NCBI RefSeq assembly: GCF_013364275.1
Contig: NZ_CP054932.1
Location: forward strand, 248,001-312,000
Source: Actinomadura sp. NAK00032
GTDB taxonomy: Bacteria > Actinomycetota > Actinomycetes > Streptosporangiales > Streptosporangiaceae
Length of the DNA: 64,000 nucleotides
Direction of reading: 5' to 3'
Below, piece after piece: positions 36,542 through 44,803 of this stretch. Under the pieces are notes generated by a model that had not been told where the DNA came from, ran no database searches, and saw only the letters and a program-made list of their open reading frames with translations. The position numbers and the translations under genes were made by a program. Positions within the stretch are counted from its first letter, which is position 1; the number at the start of each line of letters is the position of its first letter.

Positions 36542-36680
36542 GAGTGGACGCTACGGAATCGGACCCGTCGCGACCCATGGGGACGGCCGCCCGGCCCTCC
36601 TGTGGAAACCCGCACCCACCGCGCTGCGGATCGCCCCTCGGAGACGCTCGGTGGTCAGGGGCGGCCGGGGGGCCGAGTGG

Positions 36681-36875
36681 TCAGTGGGTGTCGGCGGCGG
36701 ACTGGACGGCCGTGCGCAGGGCCGTGCGGGTCAGCAGGAGGACGGGGCCGTCCGGGTCCTTGCTGTCCCGCACCGCCACGGCCGACGCACCAGCCACGTC
36801 GGCCAGCTCGACGCAGTCCCCGCCGTTTTCGCCACTGCGGCTTGCCTTGCGCCAGGTGGCGTTACTCAGGTCCAT
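36681..36875 (-). CDS. DUF397-domain protein
   Basis: The protein is 64 residues and differs at only a few positions from the copy at 27407: MDLSNATWRKASRSGENGGD, then CVELADVAGASAVAVRDSKD. It is full length. Its upstream partner, an XRE/DUF5753 gene, has lost its N-terminus but still overlaps its start by 10 bases. It could still be translated from the remnant transcript, or may be silent. Confidence 0.85.
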   Translation of the reverse strand: MDLSNATWRKASRSGENGGDCVELADVAGASAVAVRDSKDPDGPVLLLTRTALRTAVQSAADTH

Positions 36876-37222
36876 TTCTCCAGTGCTTTTCTCAGCATGT
36901 CCTGGGACATGTCTTCGGGGAGGGCCCTCGCTCGCATCTCTCGGAGCGTTTCGGAGAGTTTGGCGAGGTCCGAGGGGTCGTCGGTCGTGATGCCTCGTAC
37001 CGTCGTCTCCATGTAAGAGACCTCGCTCCGGTCCTCCATGCTAGCCACCACGAACGCGCCGCCTGTGCCTGCTGGACGTCCATTGTTGCGGACGATTTGC
37101 ATGGTGACATTGGGTAGCTCGCTGAGGGCGATCTGGTGCTCGATCTGTTCCCGCATCACTTCGGGCGAAGTCTGCAGCAGACCGGGAACGATCGTGTGTT
37201 GCCAGGTGATCAGTTCTGCGGC
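36866..37222 (-). pseudogene. Truncated XRE/DUF5753 regulator gene
   Basis: The C-terminal DUF5753-like region is present: ELITWQHTIVPGLLQT, then SPEVMREQIEHQ, MQIVRNNGRPAGTGG and a C-terminus ending RKALEKWT. Compared with the intact copy at 52915, about 50 residues between LLQT and SPEVM are missing, and the entire N-terminal helix-turn-helix is gone. At about 37222 the sequence jumps into the antisense of a truncated ATPase gene. One deletion therefore removed the starts of both divergent genes and the promoter between them. Confidence 0.85.
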
Positions 37223-37498
37223 TTGGTGGCCAGCGAACTGGTCACCAACGCGCTCCAGCACGCGGCGTCCGACACCGACGAGGCCGTGGTCCTGCGGTTG
37301 AGCCGAACCGAGGACGACGCGTTGTGGATGGAGGTCCAGGACGCCGCCTGCGGCCTCCCGCACATGCTGGCGCCCGACACGACGAGCGAGACGGGCCGCG
37401 GCCTGTTCATCGTCGACCAGTACGCCCCCTGCTGGGGCATCCGCGCCCTGGCTGGCGACGTCGGCAAGGTCGTCTTCGCGGTCATCGACCGAACCTGA
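37223..37498 (+). pseudogene. Truncated histidine-kinase-like ATPase (anti-sigma type) gene
   Basis: From LVASELVTNALQHAASDTDE to the end (GKVVFAVIDRT) it matches residues about 42-131 of the intact ATPase at 53869. The N box (ELVTNALQHA) and the G box (SETGRGLFIVDQYA) are still present, but the N-terminal part is missing and there is no start codon or promoter. It abuts the truncated XRE gene head to head, the result of a deletion between two divergent genes. Confidence 0.85.
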
Positions 37499-37505
37499 AG
37501 ATCAG

Positions 37506-37538
37506 CGGAGGGGCGTGCCCTCCTGTCCCGCCCCTCCG
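37506..37538 (+). terminator. 10-bp-stem hairpin after the ATPase remnant
   Basis: CGGAGGGGCG (37506-37515) pairs with CGCCCCTCCG (37529-37538). It sits right after the stop of the truncated ATPase and is a plausible inherited terminator of that module. Confidence 0.6.
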
Positions 37539-37751
37539 CGTTCAGTTCCGTAGCTCGTCAGATATGGCGAGGCCCGTGCCCCGGCTGCAGAAGAAAAGTC
37601 AAGGCGTAGTTCTGCCATCAACAAGTGGCTTGTCGAGGCCCCGCTCCTTCGTCCGATACGGCATCACAGAGCGCATCCGATTGCGTCACTCCTGAGGCGC
37701 TATCCAGGACGCGCGGGAATAGGCCGCCGTCTGGCCTGCGCTTCAGCTCAC

Positions 37752-38705
37752 GTGGCGAACATCGTGGTTGTCTCACGGGCGGACGACGTCGGCACCTCCT
37801 CGCCGGAACCGGCGTGGGCCGAACCAGCCTGGGCGGAACCGGCGTGGGAGATGTCGAGCATGGACCATGTCCAGCTGCCGGCGGGCGCAGTGCTCACAGA
37901 ACCGCCGGCCCCGCTGTGGGCGCTGGTGCTGGCGGGCGAGTTCACGCTTGAGACGGCGTTCGATGAGCAGTCACTCGCCGAGGGGGACGCCGTCCTCATC
38001 GACGCCCGCACCGCTCACCGGCTCACCGCGTCGCGGCGGCACGAGGAGTCCGTCCTGGTCGTGGCGGACCTGCGCATGGCCGTCCCGGTCCGTCGGCTCC
38101 CCAGCCCGCTGGTGGTCCGCGGCTTCGGTGCCCGGCACGGCGGTGTCCTGGCGCTCGTCACGCAGTGCCCGCTCGAACGTGCGTGCCGGCCGACCCTGTT
38201 CGCCGCCAGCTACGGCAACCTGATCGGCGCGGCGATGACCACCTCCTGGCAAGAGGACCAGGGCGGCGACGCCGGTCCGCCGGACGAGGCCGTCACCGCG
38301 GTGGTGGCCGCCGTGACCGCCCGTCCGGCCGAGCCGTGGACCGTCGAGGGGATGGCCCGCCTGGTCCACCTGTCGCGTTCCGCTCTGGGCGAGCGGTTCC
38401 GCCGCGCACTCGGCCGCGGACCCGCGGAGCTGCTCCGGGAGATACGCATGCGGGAGGCGCGCCGACTGCTCGCGGACCCCTCGCGTCCGGTGGAGTACAT
38501 CGCGTCCGCCGTCGGATACGGCTCCACCGCCGCCTTCAGCCGGGCGTTCTCGTCCCATCACGGTGTCGCGCCGCAGGCCTGGCGGGAGCCGTCACCCACG
38601 CGGGACGCGCAGCGCGGCGAAAAGCAGCCCGGCCGCCGCGGCGAACCCCGTGCCGAGCAGGAAGGCCGCCTGCACGCCGTCGGCGTCCAGGAGCGCGCCT
38701 CCTGA
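37752..38705 (+). CDS. AraC-family transcriptional regulator
   Basis: The protein is up to 317 residues. The N-terminal sensor (VQLPAGAVLTEPPAPLWALV, then LAGEFTLE) resembles the small cupin type. The C-terminal DNA-binding domain has EGMARLVHLSRSALGERFRR, then a second helix-turn-helix (IASAVGYGSTAAFSRAFSSH). The start is uncertain: a GTG at 37752 gives an extra N-terminus with three repeats of EPAWA, while an ATG at 37860 has a GGGAG upstream. The last about 40 residues run into the antisense of the convergent MFS gene and are rich in RGEKQPGRRGEP, suggesting that the original stop was lost. The MFS gene is its likely target. Confidence 0.7.
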   Translation: MANIVVVSRADDVGTSSPEPAWAEPAWAEPAWEMSSMDHVQLPAGAVLTEPPAPLWALVLAGEFTLETAFDEQSLAEGDAVLIDARTAHRLTASRRHEESVLVVADLRMAVPVRRLPSPLVVRGFGARHGGVLALVTQCPLERACRPTLFAASYGNLIGAAMTTSWQEDQGGDAGPPDEAVTAVVAAVTARPAEPWTVEGMARLVHLSRSALGERFRRALGRGPAELLREIRMREARRLLADPSRPVEYIASAVGYGSTAAFSRAFSSHHGVAPQAWREPSPTRDAQRGEKQPGRRGEPRAEQEGRLHAVGVQERAS

Positions 38706-39788
38706 CGCCGACCCCAGCGTGATCGCCACCTGGAACGCGGTGACCTGCAACGACAGGGCCGACTCGGCGCGCTCGGGCTCGACGCGGGTCACCCAGAGCT
38801 GGGTGGCGACCGGGACCATGTTGAAGGCCAGGCCCCACACGACGACCCCCGCGGCCAGCACCGGCAGGGACGGTGCGGTCGCGGTGACCAGCAGGCCGCC
38901 GGCCAGCAGCAGCGGGGCCGCGGCGACCACCGCGCGCAACCGTCCAGCGAACCGCCCGGCGGCGAGGTTGCCCGCCAGCCCGCCCACGCCCCAGACCAGC
39001 AGCAGCCACACCGTGGCGCCCGCGTCGACGTCCTCGATCGCGACCCGGATGAAGGGGTAGGCGGCGAAGTTGCCGAACGCGACCAGGACCACGCCCAGCA
39101 CCCCGGCCATCAGCCGGCGGTTGGCGAGCGCCGCCCGCAGCATCGCCATTCCGGCGGCCGGGTGCGGGGGCACCGGCGGCAACGTCAGGGCCACGGCCAG
39201 GGCGGCGACGATACTGAGGGCCGCCGCGACCCCGAACACCAGCCGCCAGCCGACCGCGTCGCCGAGCAGGGACGCCAACGGGACGCCGCCGATCGTCGCG
39301 AGGGTGACGCCCAGCGCGATGGACGTTGAGACCACGCTGTCGCGTCCCGGCATGGCGCGGGTGCCGGCGCCGAACGCGAACGACCAGTACCCGGCGATCG
39401 CGGCGCCGAGGACGAGGCGGCCGAGGAGTAGGACGGCGAAACCGGGGGCGAGCGCCACCGCCAGGTTCGAGACGGCCGCCGCGACCAGGAGCCAGGTCAG
39501 GACCGTGCGCCGGTCGGTCCGGGGCAGCAGCACCGCGATGCTGGGGGCGGTGACCGCGCCCGCGACCGCGGTCGCGGCGACCGCGAGACCGGCGGTGCCC
39601 TCGCTGACCCCGAGGTCGGCGGCCATGGCGGGCAGCACGCTGGCCGGCAGGAACTCGCTGCCGACGAGCACCGCGATCCCGGCGGCGAGCGCGACGATCG
39701 GTGACCAGTTCGCCGAGCCGCCGGACCTAACGGGCGACTCGGGCGGCGCAGTGACGGTGGACGGCGTCGAGGACTGAGGCGTTGACAT
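38592..39788 (-). CDS. MFS transporter, drug or sugar exporter type
   Basis: The protein is 398 residues with 12 predicted membrane helices. The first half has AVLVGSEFLPASVLPAMAAD, and the loop 2-3 region is in LLPRTDRRTVLTWLL, the GxxxDRxGR-like site of MFS proteins, here atypical. The second half repeats the pattern (AAGRFAGRLRAVVAAAPLLL). It resembles Bcr/CflA- and EmrB-like proton antiporters that export drugs or sugars. It converges with the AraC regulator, and the two coding regions overlap by about 110 bp. Confidence 0.85.
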   Translation of the reverse strand: MSTPQSSTPSTVTAPPESPVRSGGSANWSPIVALAAGIAVLVGSEFLPASVLPAMAADLGVSEGTAGLAVAATAVAGAVTAPSIAVLLPRTDRRTVLTWLLVAAAVSNLAVALAPGFAVLLLGRLVLGAAIAGYWSFAFGAGTRAMPGRDSVVSTSIALGVTLATIGGVPLASLLGDAVGWRLVFGVAAALSIVAALAVALTLPPVPPHPAAGMAMLRAALANRRLMAGVLGVVLVAFGNFAAYPFIRVAIEDVDAGATVWLLLVWGVGGLAGNLAAGRFAGRLRAVVAAAPLLLAGGLLVTATAPSLPVLAAGVVVWGLAFNMVPVATQLWVTRVEPERAESALSLQVTAFQVAITLGSASGGALLDADGVQAAFLLGTGFAAAAGLLFAALRVPRG

Positions 39789-39998
39789 GCCCTACACCCT
39801 CGCCGGGTCCGCGCCACCGCAGTTGATCGCCTGACGCGCACAGTTGACCGTCTGACCGGTCTGCCGGACGCGATCGACGATGCGGCATCGCCGTCACGGG
39901 CCGGTCCAATCCAGAGCGCGGCACTCCAGTGACCTGCTCGGTGTGGGTCGCGGGTGTAGGAGGCGACCCCACCAAAGCGGACATTCCAAAATGCGACA

Positions 39999-40035
39999 GG
40001 GACTTCGTCCAGATCGAGATCTTGGACGAAGTCCC
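39999..40035. terminator. Hairpin copy next to the left attachment site
   Basis: GGGACTTCGTCC (39999-40010) pairs with GGACGAAGTCCC (40024-40035). The same hairpin follows the tRNA-Ser gene at 60041-60077 at the same offset of 20,042 bp. It is the original tRNA terminator of the chromosome, displaced by the inserted element. Confidence 0.7.
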
Positions 40036-40045
40036 TGGTCAGAGT

Positions 40046-40103
40046 GGCGGAGGATCGGGGATTTGAACCCCGGATGGGCGTGAACCCAAACCGCATTAGC
40101 AGT
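40046..40103 (-). repeat. attL: 3' part of tRNA-Ser, 58-bp direct repeat of the right end
   Basis: Bases 40046-40103 are identical to 60088-60145. They correspond to the tRNA-Ser(GCT) gene from its anticodon loop to its 3' end, in antisense orientation. Outside the 58 bases the right copy continues into the complete tRNA and the left one into unrelated sequence (TCCATTTTTGG). This is the left attachment site of the 20-kb element. The similarity continues imperfectly to the left through the terminator. Confidence 0.9.
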
Positions 40104-40327
40104 TCCATTTTTGGCGTGTTATGGGGTAGTTCACGGTCCGAGCGAATCCGCATTCCCGCAGGTCAGTGTCCATGAAGTTGCCCTGCGTCACTTGTGATCC
40201 ATTACAGTTCGTGCGCACCCTGTGCTCACCAACCGCCAAGGACCTCCACTGCAACAATCGTGAAGTGAGCACTCACCGTAATCGCCAGGCCGGGTCTGTC
40301 GGCAAGCAAGATTCGACCTAAGGTGCT

Positions 40328-41231
40328 GAGGAAATTCCAACCTGAGGCCGCAGGTCACGGGCTGGTTGCGTCCCGCGCGGCGTGAGCGACAACAAGAGAG
40401 TTCCTGGTAGATCGAGATTTGCGACGATCTTGACCACCAGGAGCTCCGATGCTGTTCTATCGCGCTGCCCTTGACCTGTCTCGCTCGGCCCGCAGCTTCG
40501 TGGCCGATCTGATCCGCAGGCATCGGCGCCGGGTCGGGTCACGGTGGCGGCGGTTGCCGCCAGACCGCCAAGCGCTGCTGGTTCTGGCGCACCTGCGCCG
40601 CAACGAGACCTTCGCCCGCCTGGCGGCGGCGTTCGGCGTCGGTGCCGCGACCGCGCACCGCTACGTCACCGAGGTGATCGAAGTGCTCGCTGAACTGGCA
40701 CCCGACCTGCGGCAAGCCCCGAGGCTCGCCCAGCGCAAGGCCTACGTCAACCTGGACGGCACCCTGGTGGCCACCGACCGACTGTCGGGCGAAGGCGACC
40801 GGCTCCACTACTCGGGCAAACACCACCGACCAGGCATGAAAGTCCAGGTCCTCCCGACCCGCACGGCGAGCTGATCTGGGCGTCGCCGGCCCTGCCCGGC
40901 TCCACACATGTTCTGACCGCCGCACGCGAGCACGGCATCATCGATGCTCTGACGGCCCGGACGATCGCCTGCTACGCCGACAAGGGGTACGTCGGCGCCG
41001 GCGGCGCTGTCGGCACACCCTACAAACGCAAGAAGCATCGCAAGCTGGACAAACGCAAGAAGCTGTTCAACCAGCACCACGCCAAGGTCCGCGCCCTGGG
41101 CGAGCGAGGCGCCGCCGCTCTCAAGGGATGGCACAACCTGCGAAAGGCCCGCTGCTCACCCAGCACCTAACCGCCATCGTGCAGGCCATCCTCACCCTCC
41201 ATCACCAAACCGATGAGGATGGAATCAGCTC
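40328..41231 (+). mobile_element. IS element, IS5-like (HTH_Tnp_4/DDE_Tnp_4 transposase), with imperfect terminal inverted repeats
   Basis: The transposase region (40449-41170) is flanked by imperfect inverted repeats. The left one is GAGGAAATTCCAACCTGA (40328-40345) and the right one is TGAGGATGGAATCAGCTC (41214-41231), 13 of 18 matching. The 3 bases GCT precede the left end and follow the right end, a possible target-site duplication. The end assignment is from my own comparison and is moderately certain. Confidence 0.5.
40449..41170 (+). pseudogene. Frameshifted IS5-family DDE transposase
   Basis: The first part (140 residues) has LLVLAHLRRNETFARLAAAF, then GVGAATAHRYVTEVIEVLAE, a helix-turn-helix, and the first catalytic Asp in YVNLDGTLVATDRL. 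The frame then stops at 40874, but in the next frame the bases from about 40853 encode DPHGELIWASPALPGSTHVL, then CYADKGYVGAGGAVGTPYKR (second Asp) and GERGAAALKGW (candidate Glu). One base change in length joins them. Either a single indel has inactivated the gene or it uses frameshifting. An intact protein would be about 240 residues. Confidence 0.75.
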
Positions 41232-41446
41232 GCTGTTGGACAGACTGCCAAGTCGACAGGAGATGACGTTCCAGCTTCGGACACAGGATCGGTTGCCGTC
41301 TTTGCAAGCATTGTAAGGAGTCGATGAGTTACGATTGGTGACGTCGCGAAGGATCACGGTATGCTTAGCGGCTGCTGTCGCGGGCGGACTCATCGGACGG
41401 AGTGCGCTCGGTGTTGAGTTTCGGCCGCACAGGGAGCGCGATAGGC

Positions 41447-41881
41447 ATGACTGGCGATCTCATTCAGGTGGTCGAATCAGCCACCCCCTATCTGACGGCG
41501 GCGGTGAGCGCCTACGGGGGCGCGGTGCTTGCACAGGTTGAGGACAACGCTGCGGAAGCCACGGTCGGGGTCGGGCGCAGGATTCTTCAGCGGGTGTTCG
41601 GAGCCCGACGGGACGGCGAGGAACTCCCCGAAGAGTTGGCTGATGTCATCGCCCAACCGGACGATCCCGACAATGTAGCGGCGCTCCGCAAGGCGCTCCG
41701 CAAGGCGATGGAAGGCGACAGGGAGCTCGAAAGCGAAGTGCGGCAGCTTGTTGCCGAGGCGCCGTCGGCTAGTGGATTGCGGATGACTGCGATGGGTGAG
41801 CGGTCGGTTGCGGTGCAGGCCAACCTCGGGGTTATTGCGACCGGAGACGGTGGTTCCTTCACAGTGAAGAGGGACACGTAA
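41447..41881 (+). CDS. Small putative effector with a C-terminal amyloid-like (RHIM-like) motif
   Basis: The protein is 144 residues. The N-terminal about 50 residues (LIQVVESATPYLTAAVSAYG, then GAVLAQVEDNAAEAT and RRILQRVFG) form a hydrophobic-rich helical region that could insert in membranes, reminiscent of Bell/HeLo-like cell-death domains; that is inference. A charged linker follows. The C-terminal 26 residues carry RSVAVQANLGVIATGD (residues 119-134). This closely matches RSVFIGNNTGIVSTGD at the N-terminus of the convergent NLR-like protein (41994-44456). The ATG at 41447 has GGGAG upstream. It probably works with that receptor as a signal-triggered effector. Confidence 0.6.
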   Translation: MTGDLIQVVESATPYLTAAVSAYGGAVLAQVEDNAAEATVGVGRRILQRVFGARRDGEELPEELADVIAQPDDPDNVAALRKALRKAMEGDRELESEVRQLVAEAPSASGLRMTAMGERSVAVQANLGVIATGDGGSFTVKRDT

Positions 41882-41993
41882 GGATACGGTCGTCCATGAA
41901 GTCGCCTACAAGGCGCGCCCCCAACGATCGAGCAGTCGAGATAGAACTGGCAATATCTACTGTTCGCTAAACCCTGCAGTCCATCACTCGGTG

Positions 41994-44456
41994 CTACATC
42001 CGATTTTGCAGAGAGCGAATATCGTCGTCCATTTTGATGACGGCTGGATGACTACGGCCTAGTCTGGTTGCGGCATAATCAAGAGTCTCTTTGTAGAGTG
42101 GAATCGCTCGAGCGAAGTCTCCGGCGAGCCTGTAGGCATAAGCTAGATTGTTGCGTGAGATAAATGTGTCCTGATGCTCTACGCCAAGGACTCGAGTGCG
42201 CCCACTTAGTGCCTTCTCGTAGTAGACGATAGCGCGCTTGAGGTTGCCGACTGCCCTATACGCAAAGCCTAGCAAGTTATAGATTGTGAAAGTTGTTGGG
42301 TGGTCGACTCCAACGGTTTGGATTCGAGTTTTTAGCAGGTCGCTGTACAATGAAATGGCGCGATGCGGCTGCCCTGTGGAAACGTAAAGACTGGCAAGTC
42401 TTTCCTGTGTACTCGTCAGTTCGGCGCTCCCGGGGGCGAAGATTCCTGATGCATTACTAATCACACCCTCCAAAAGTGGAATTGCTTGGTGTGGTTCATT
42501 GATTCCGCAGAGAGCAACTGCAAGATTGTTCCTTGAAACTACTGTATCCAGGTGATCACTGCCTAGTATTCGTGCTCTGATGTCAAGAGCCTGTTCAAGA
42601 TAAGGGACGGCGCTAACTGGGTCACCGCTGGTGAGGTAGATATTTCCGAGCGTCGCCAGCGAAGCGGCAGTTGCTTCGTGGTCCAAACCCAGTGTCCGCC
42701 GCCGGTCCAAAAGGATCTGACTATAGAGTGATATCGCCGTAGCTTTATCTCCGCTGATCTCATGCGCTTGGCCGAGATTCGCCCGCACGGAGAGCGTCAG
42801 AGGGTCGTCTTTGCCGAGTATGTTCGTACAGTCGGATACAACTCTGGTGAGGATCGAGATGGCAGTGGCGTGGTCCCCTCCTGCGAGAAGGGCCCGGGCG
42901 TAGTTAACCTGGTAGACCCATCCGTCTTGATTCTCTTTACTGAATCCCGAAGTCGTATTATCCAGAGCCTGCCGGAAATGTTCGATTGCTTTCGCTGAGT
43001 TTCCTGTGGCGAGTTGTATCTGCCCAAGCAAGTTTTGGATATCCGGCGAACCTATAGGGCCTCCACCGATTTGGGCCATCACTCGATGCGCCATTTCTGC
43101 ATAAGAGTTCGCGTGAACCAACTGCCCTTGGCTGAGAAGAAAATGCCCGACTATCCAATAGAGCGCGGCTGTTCCAAGGGTTTCCTCGTTCGCTCCAATC
43201 TTTGAGATCAGCGAGTCGACATGCGGAATCAAACTGCGATGCCATCGTGTCTTGAAGCCCCCCAGTGGATCCTCTTCGCACATCGCCTCGCGTAGAAGAT
43301 TTGCCGCGGTAGACGACGACTCAAATGTACCGTTTGCGGAGACCTGACTCGAAGCCATAACAAGTTTCTGTACGAGGCGGTGGACGTGCAACGTAGGCTC
43401 GTCCGTGTCTTCGGCCCAACGGACCAAACTGTACTTGGCAAGCAGCCCAACAGCTGTGCGCACTTTTTGTGGGGAGTCTATCCGAAAGAACAGTGAACAA
43501 GGAATTTTTTCGGGAGCAAAGAATGCCATTATGTGAAGTAGTTCTTCAGCCAGGGGATAGCCGCTGATTCTCTCCAGATTGGCCTGTAGGACTCTGGCGA
43601 CTGTGTGTGCCGAGTCGTCCGATGCCGAGTAGTCGTTGAGAACATCGAGCGGAGCGACCCTCAAGTTCTCAAGATAGTGGCGCGGTTTGGCTCGGGTCTG
43701 CGCGATATTGGCTGCCGCGAGTTCGATGGCGAGTGGAAGATTGCCTAGCTCATCGCACACCACGGCAGCGTCGGCCAGGTCCTCGCTGTTCAAGGATGAC
43801 CGGCCAACGATCGTGACCAACAGTTCCAGCGCGGTGCCGGGGTCTAGAACGTCGAGTTCTATCACGGAGCCGATGTGGTGCCACCCTGTGGCCTGTTGAC
43901 TAGTGATGACGAATCGTCCTCGGGGCAGCCGGCTGAGCAGAGTGCGCACATCCCTAGCGGATGAGGCGTTGTCCAGAATTAGTAGCCAATCGTCATGACT
44001 TTGAAGCCAGCCCCGCGCCCACTCCGCAGCGACTTCGCTTGGCTGATCGACCATTGCCGGATCGATGCAACTCGCCAGGCGAGATAGTCCGTAATCGATC
44101 TGACTGGCGTCTTCGGCAGAAAGCTCCCAAATGGGATTGTAGATACTCCGGTATCCGAATGCCGTCTGAGTGGCCAAGGACGTCTTCCCAACGCCGCCGC
44201 ATCCGGTTATCACAGCGACCGAGCCAGGGGGTCCGTCAAGTATTCCCTTCAAGCGTTCCTGCTCGTTAACTCGCCCTTGGAAGACTCGGCTAATGCCCTT
44301 GTTTGACCCGCACATATTCGGGGGAGCGGGCACCGCTGCTGGCGGCTTCAGTGCGCCTTGCGCAAGAGTGATCTGGGAGATCGAGACATTATCCCCGGTA
44401 GACACGATACCGGTGTTGTTTCCGATGAAGACGGATCGTTCGAAATTCTGATCCAC
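41994..44456 (-). CDS. NLR-like protein: N-terminal amyloid-like motif, NB-ARC NTPase, C-terminal TPR repeats
   Basis: The protein is 820 residues. Residues 7-22 hold RSVFIGNNTGIVSTGD. After a proline-rich linker comes an NB-ARC (STAND) domain: P-loop GCGGVGKT (residues 85-92), Walker B LLILDN (158-163), a sensor-like RFVITSQQ, and GNLPLA (238-243). A winged-helix-like region follows, then about 8 TPR units of kinesin-light-chain type (for example ARILGSDHLDTVVSRNNLAV and GVEHQDTFISRNNLAYAYRL). The GTG at 44456 has AGAGG upstream. Base composition is visibly lower in GC than the neighbours. It is probably a receptor that oligomerises on ligand binding and passes the signal to the small protein at 41447 through the shared motif. 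Confidence 0.8.
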   Translation of the reverse strand: MDQNFERSVFIGNNTGIVSTGDNVSISQITLAQGALKPPAAVPAPPNMCGSNKGISRVFQGRVNEQERLKGILDGPPGSVAVITGCGGVGKTSLATQTAFGYRSIYNPIWELSAEDASQIDYGLSRLASCIDPAMVDQPSEVAAEWARGWLQSHDDWLLILDNASSARDVRTLLSRLPRGRFVITSQQATGWHHIGSVIELDVLDPGTALELLVTIVGRSSLNSEDLADAAVVCDELGNLPLAIELAAANIAQTRAKPRHYLENLRVAPLDVLNDYSASDDSAHTVARVLQANLERISGYPLAEELLHIMAFFAPEKIPCSLFFRIDSPQKVRTAVGLLAKYSLVRWAEDTDEPTLHVHRLVQKLVMASSQVSANGTFESSSTAANLLREAMCEEDPLGGFKTRWHRSLIPHVDSLISKIGANEETLGTAALYWIVGHFLLSQGQLVHANSYAEMAHRVMAQIGGGPIGSPDIQNLLGQIQLATGNSAKAIEHFRQALDNTTSGFSKENQDGWVYQVNYARALLAGGDHATAISILTRVVSDCTNILGKDDPLTLSVRANLGQAHEISGDKATAISLYSQILLDRRRTLGLDHEATAASLATLGNIYLTSGDPVSAVPYLEQALDIRARILGSDHLDTVVSRNNLAVALCGINEPHQAIPLLEGVISNASGIFAPGSAELTSTQERLASLYVSTGQPHRAISLYSDLLKTRIQTVGVDHPTTFTIYNLLGFAYRAVGNLKRAIVYYEKALSGRTRVLGVEHQDTFISRNNLAYAYRLAGDFARAIPLYKETLDYAATRLGRSHPAVIKMDDDIRSLQNRM

Positions 44457-44803
44457 ACCCACCTCTAGATGGTCGTGTTGTCTCTGTGGAGACGACTTCG
44501 CCGCTGTGTGCCGACTACGGGATCCGCACCTGTTGCCCGGGCCGTTGCGCGATCCAGTTAGAAGTTCTCTAGCATCCGATCGTAGTCCTGGCCACCCCAG
44601 ATAAGTTTGCATCGGACGGCTCATCTTGGCTATCGGCAGACCAGCGCGGCCCGTCCTCCAGCCCATGGTTCGACAGCCGGAGGCCATACGGCTGGCTAGG
44701 AGCCCGCTTGAACCTTGAGGAGAACCGGCTGCCCGATCGGGAGCGGGACGTGTCCTTGATCGCAGCACGCATCTGAACCCATCACCCTCCGGATCATCCG
44801 TTC

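Noticed and set aside
40104..40448. Search for a gene or conserved repeats in the left end of the element
   Set aside because: No coding frame or clear integrase arm-site set could be supported; it may hold arm sites but I cannot show them.
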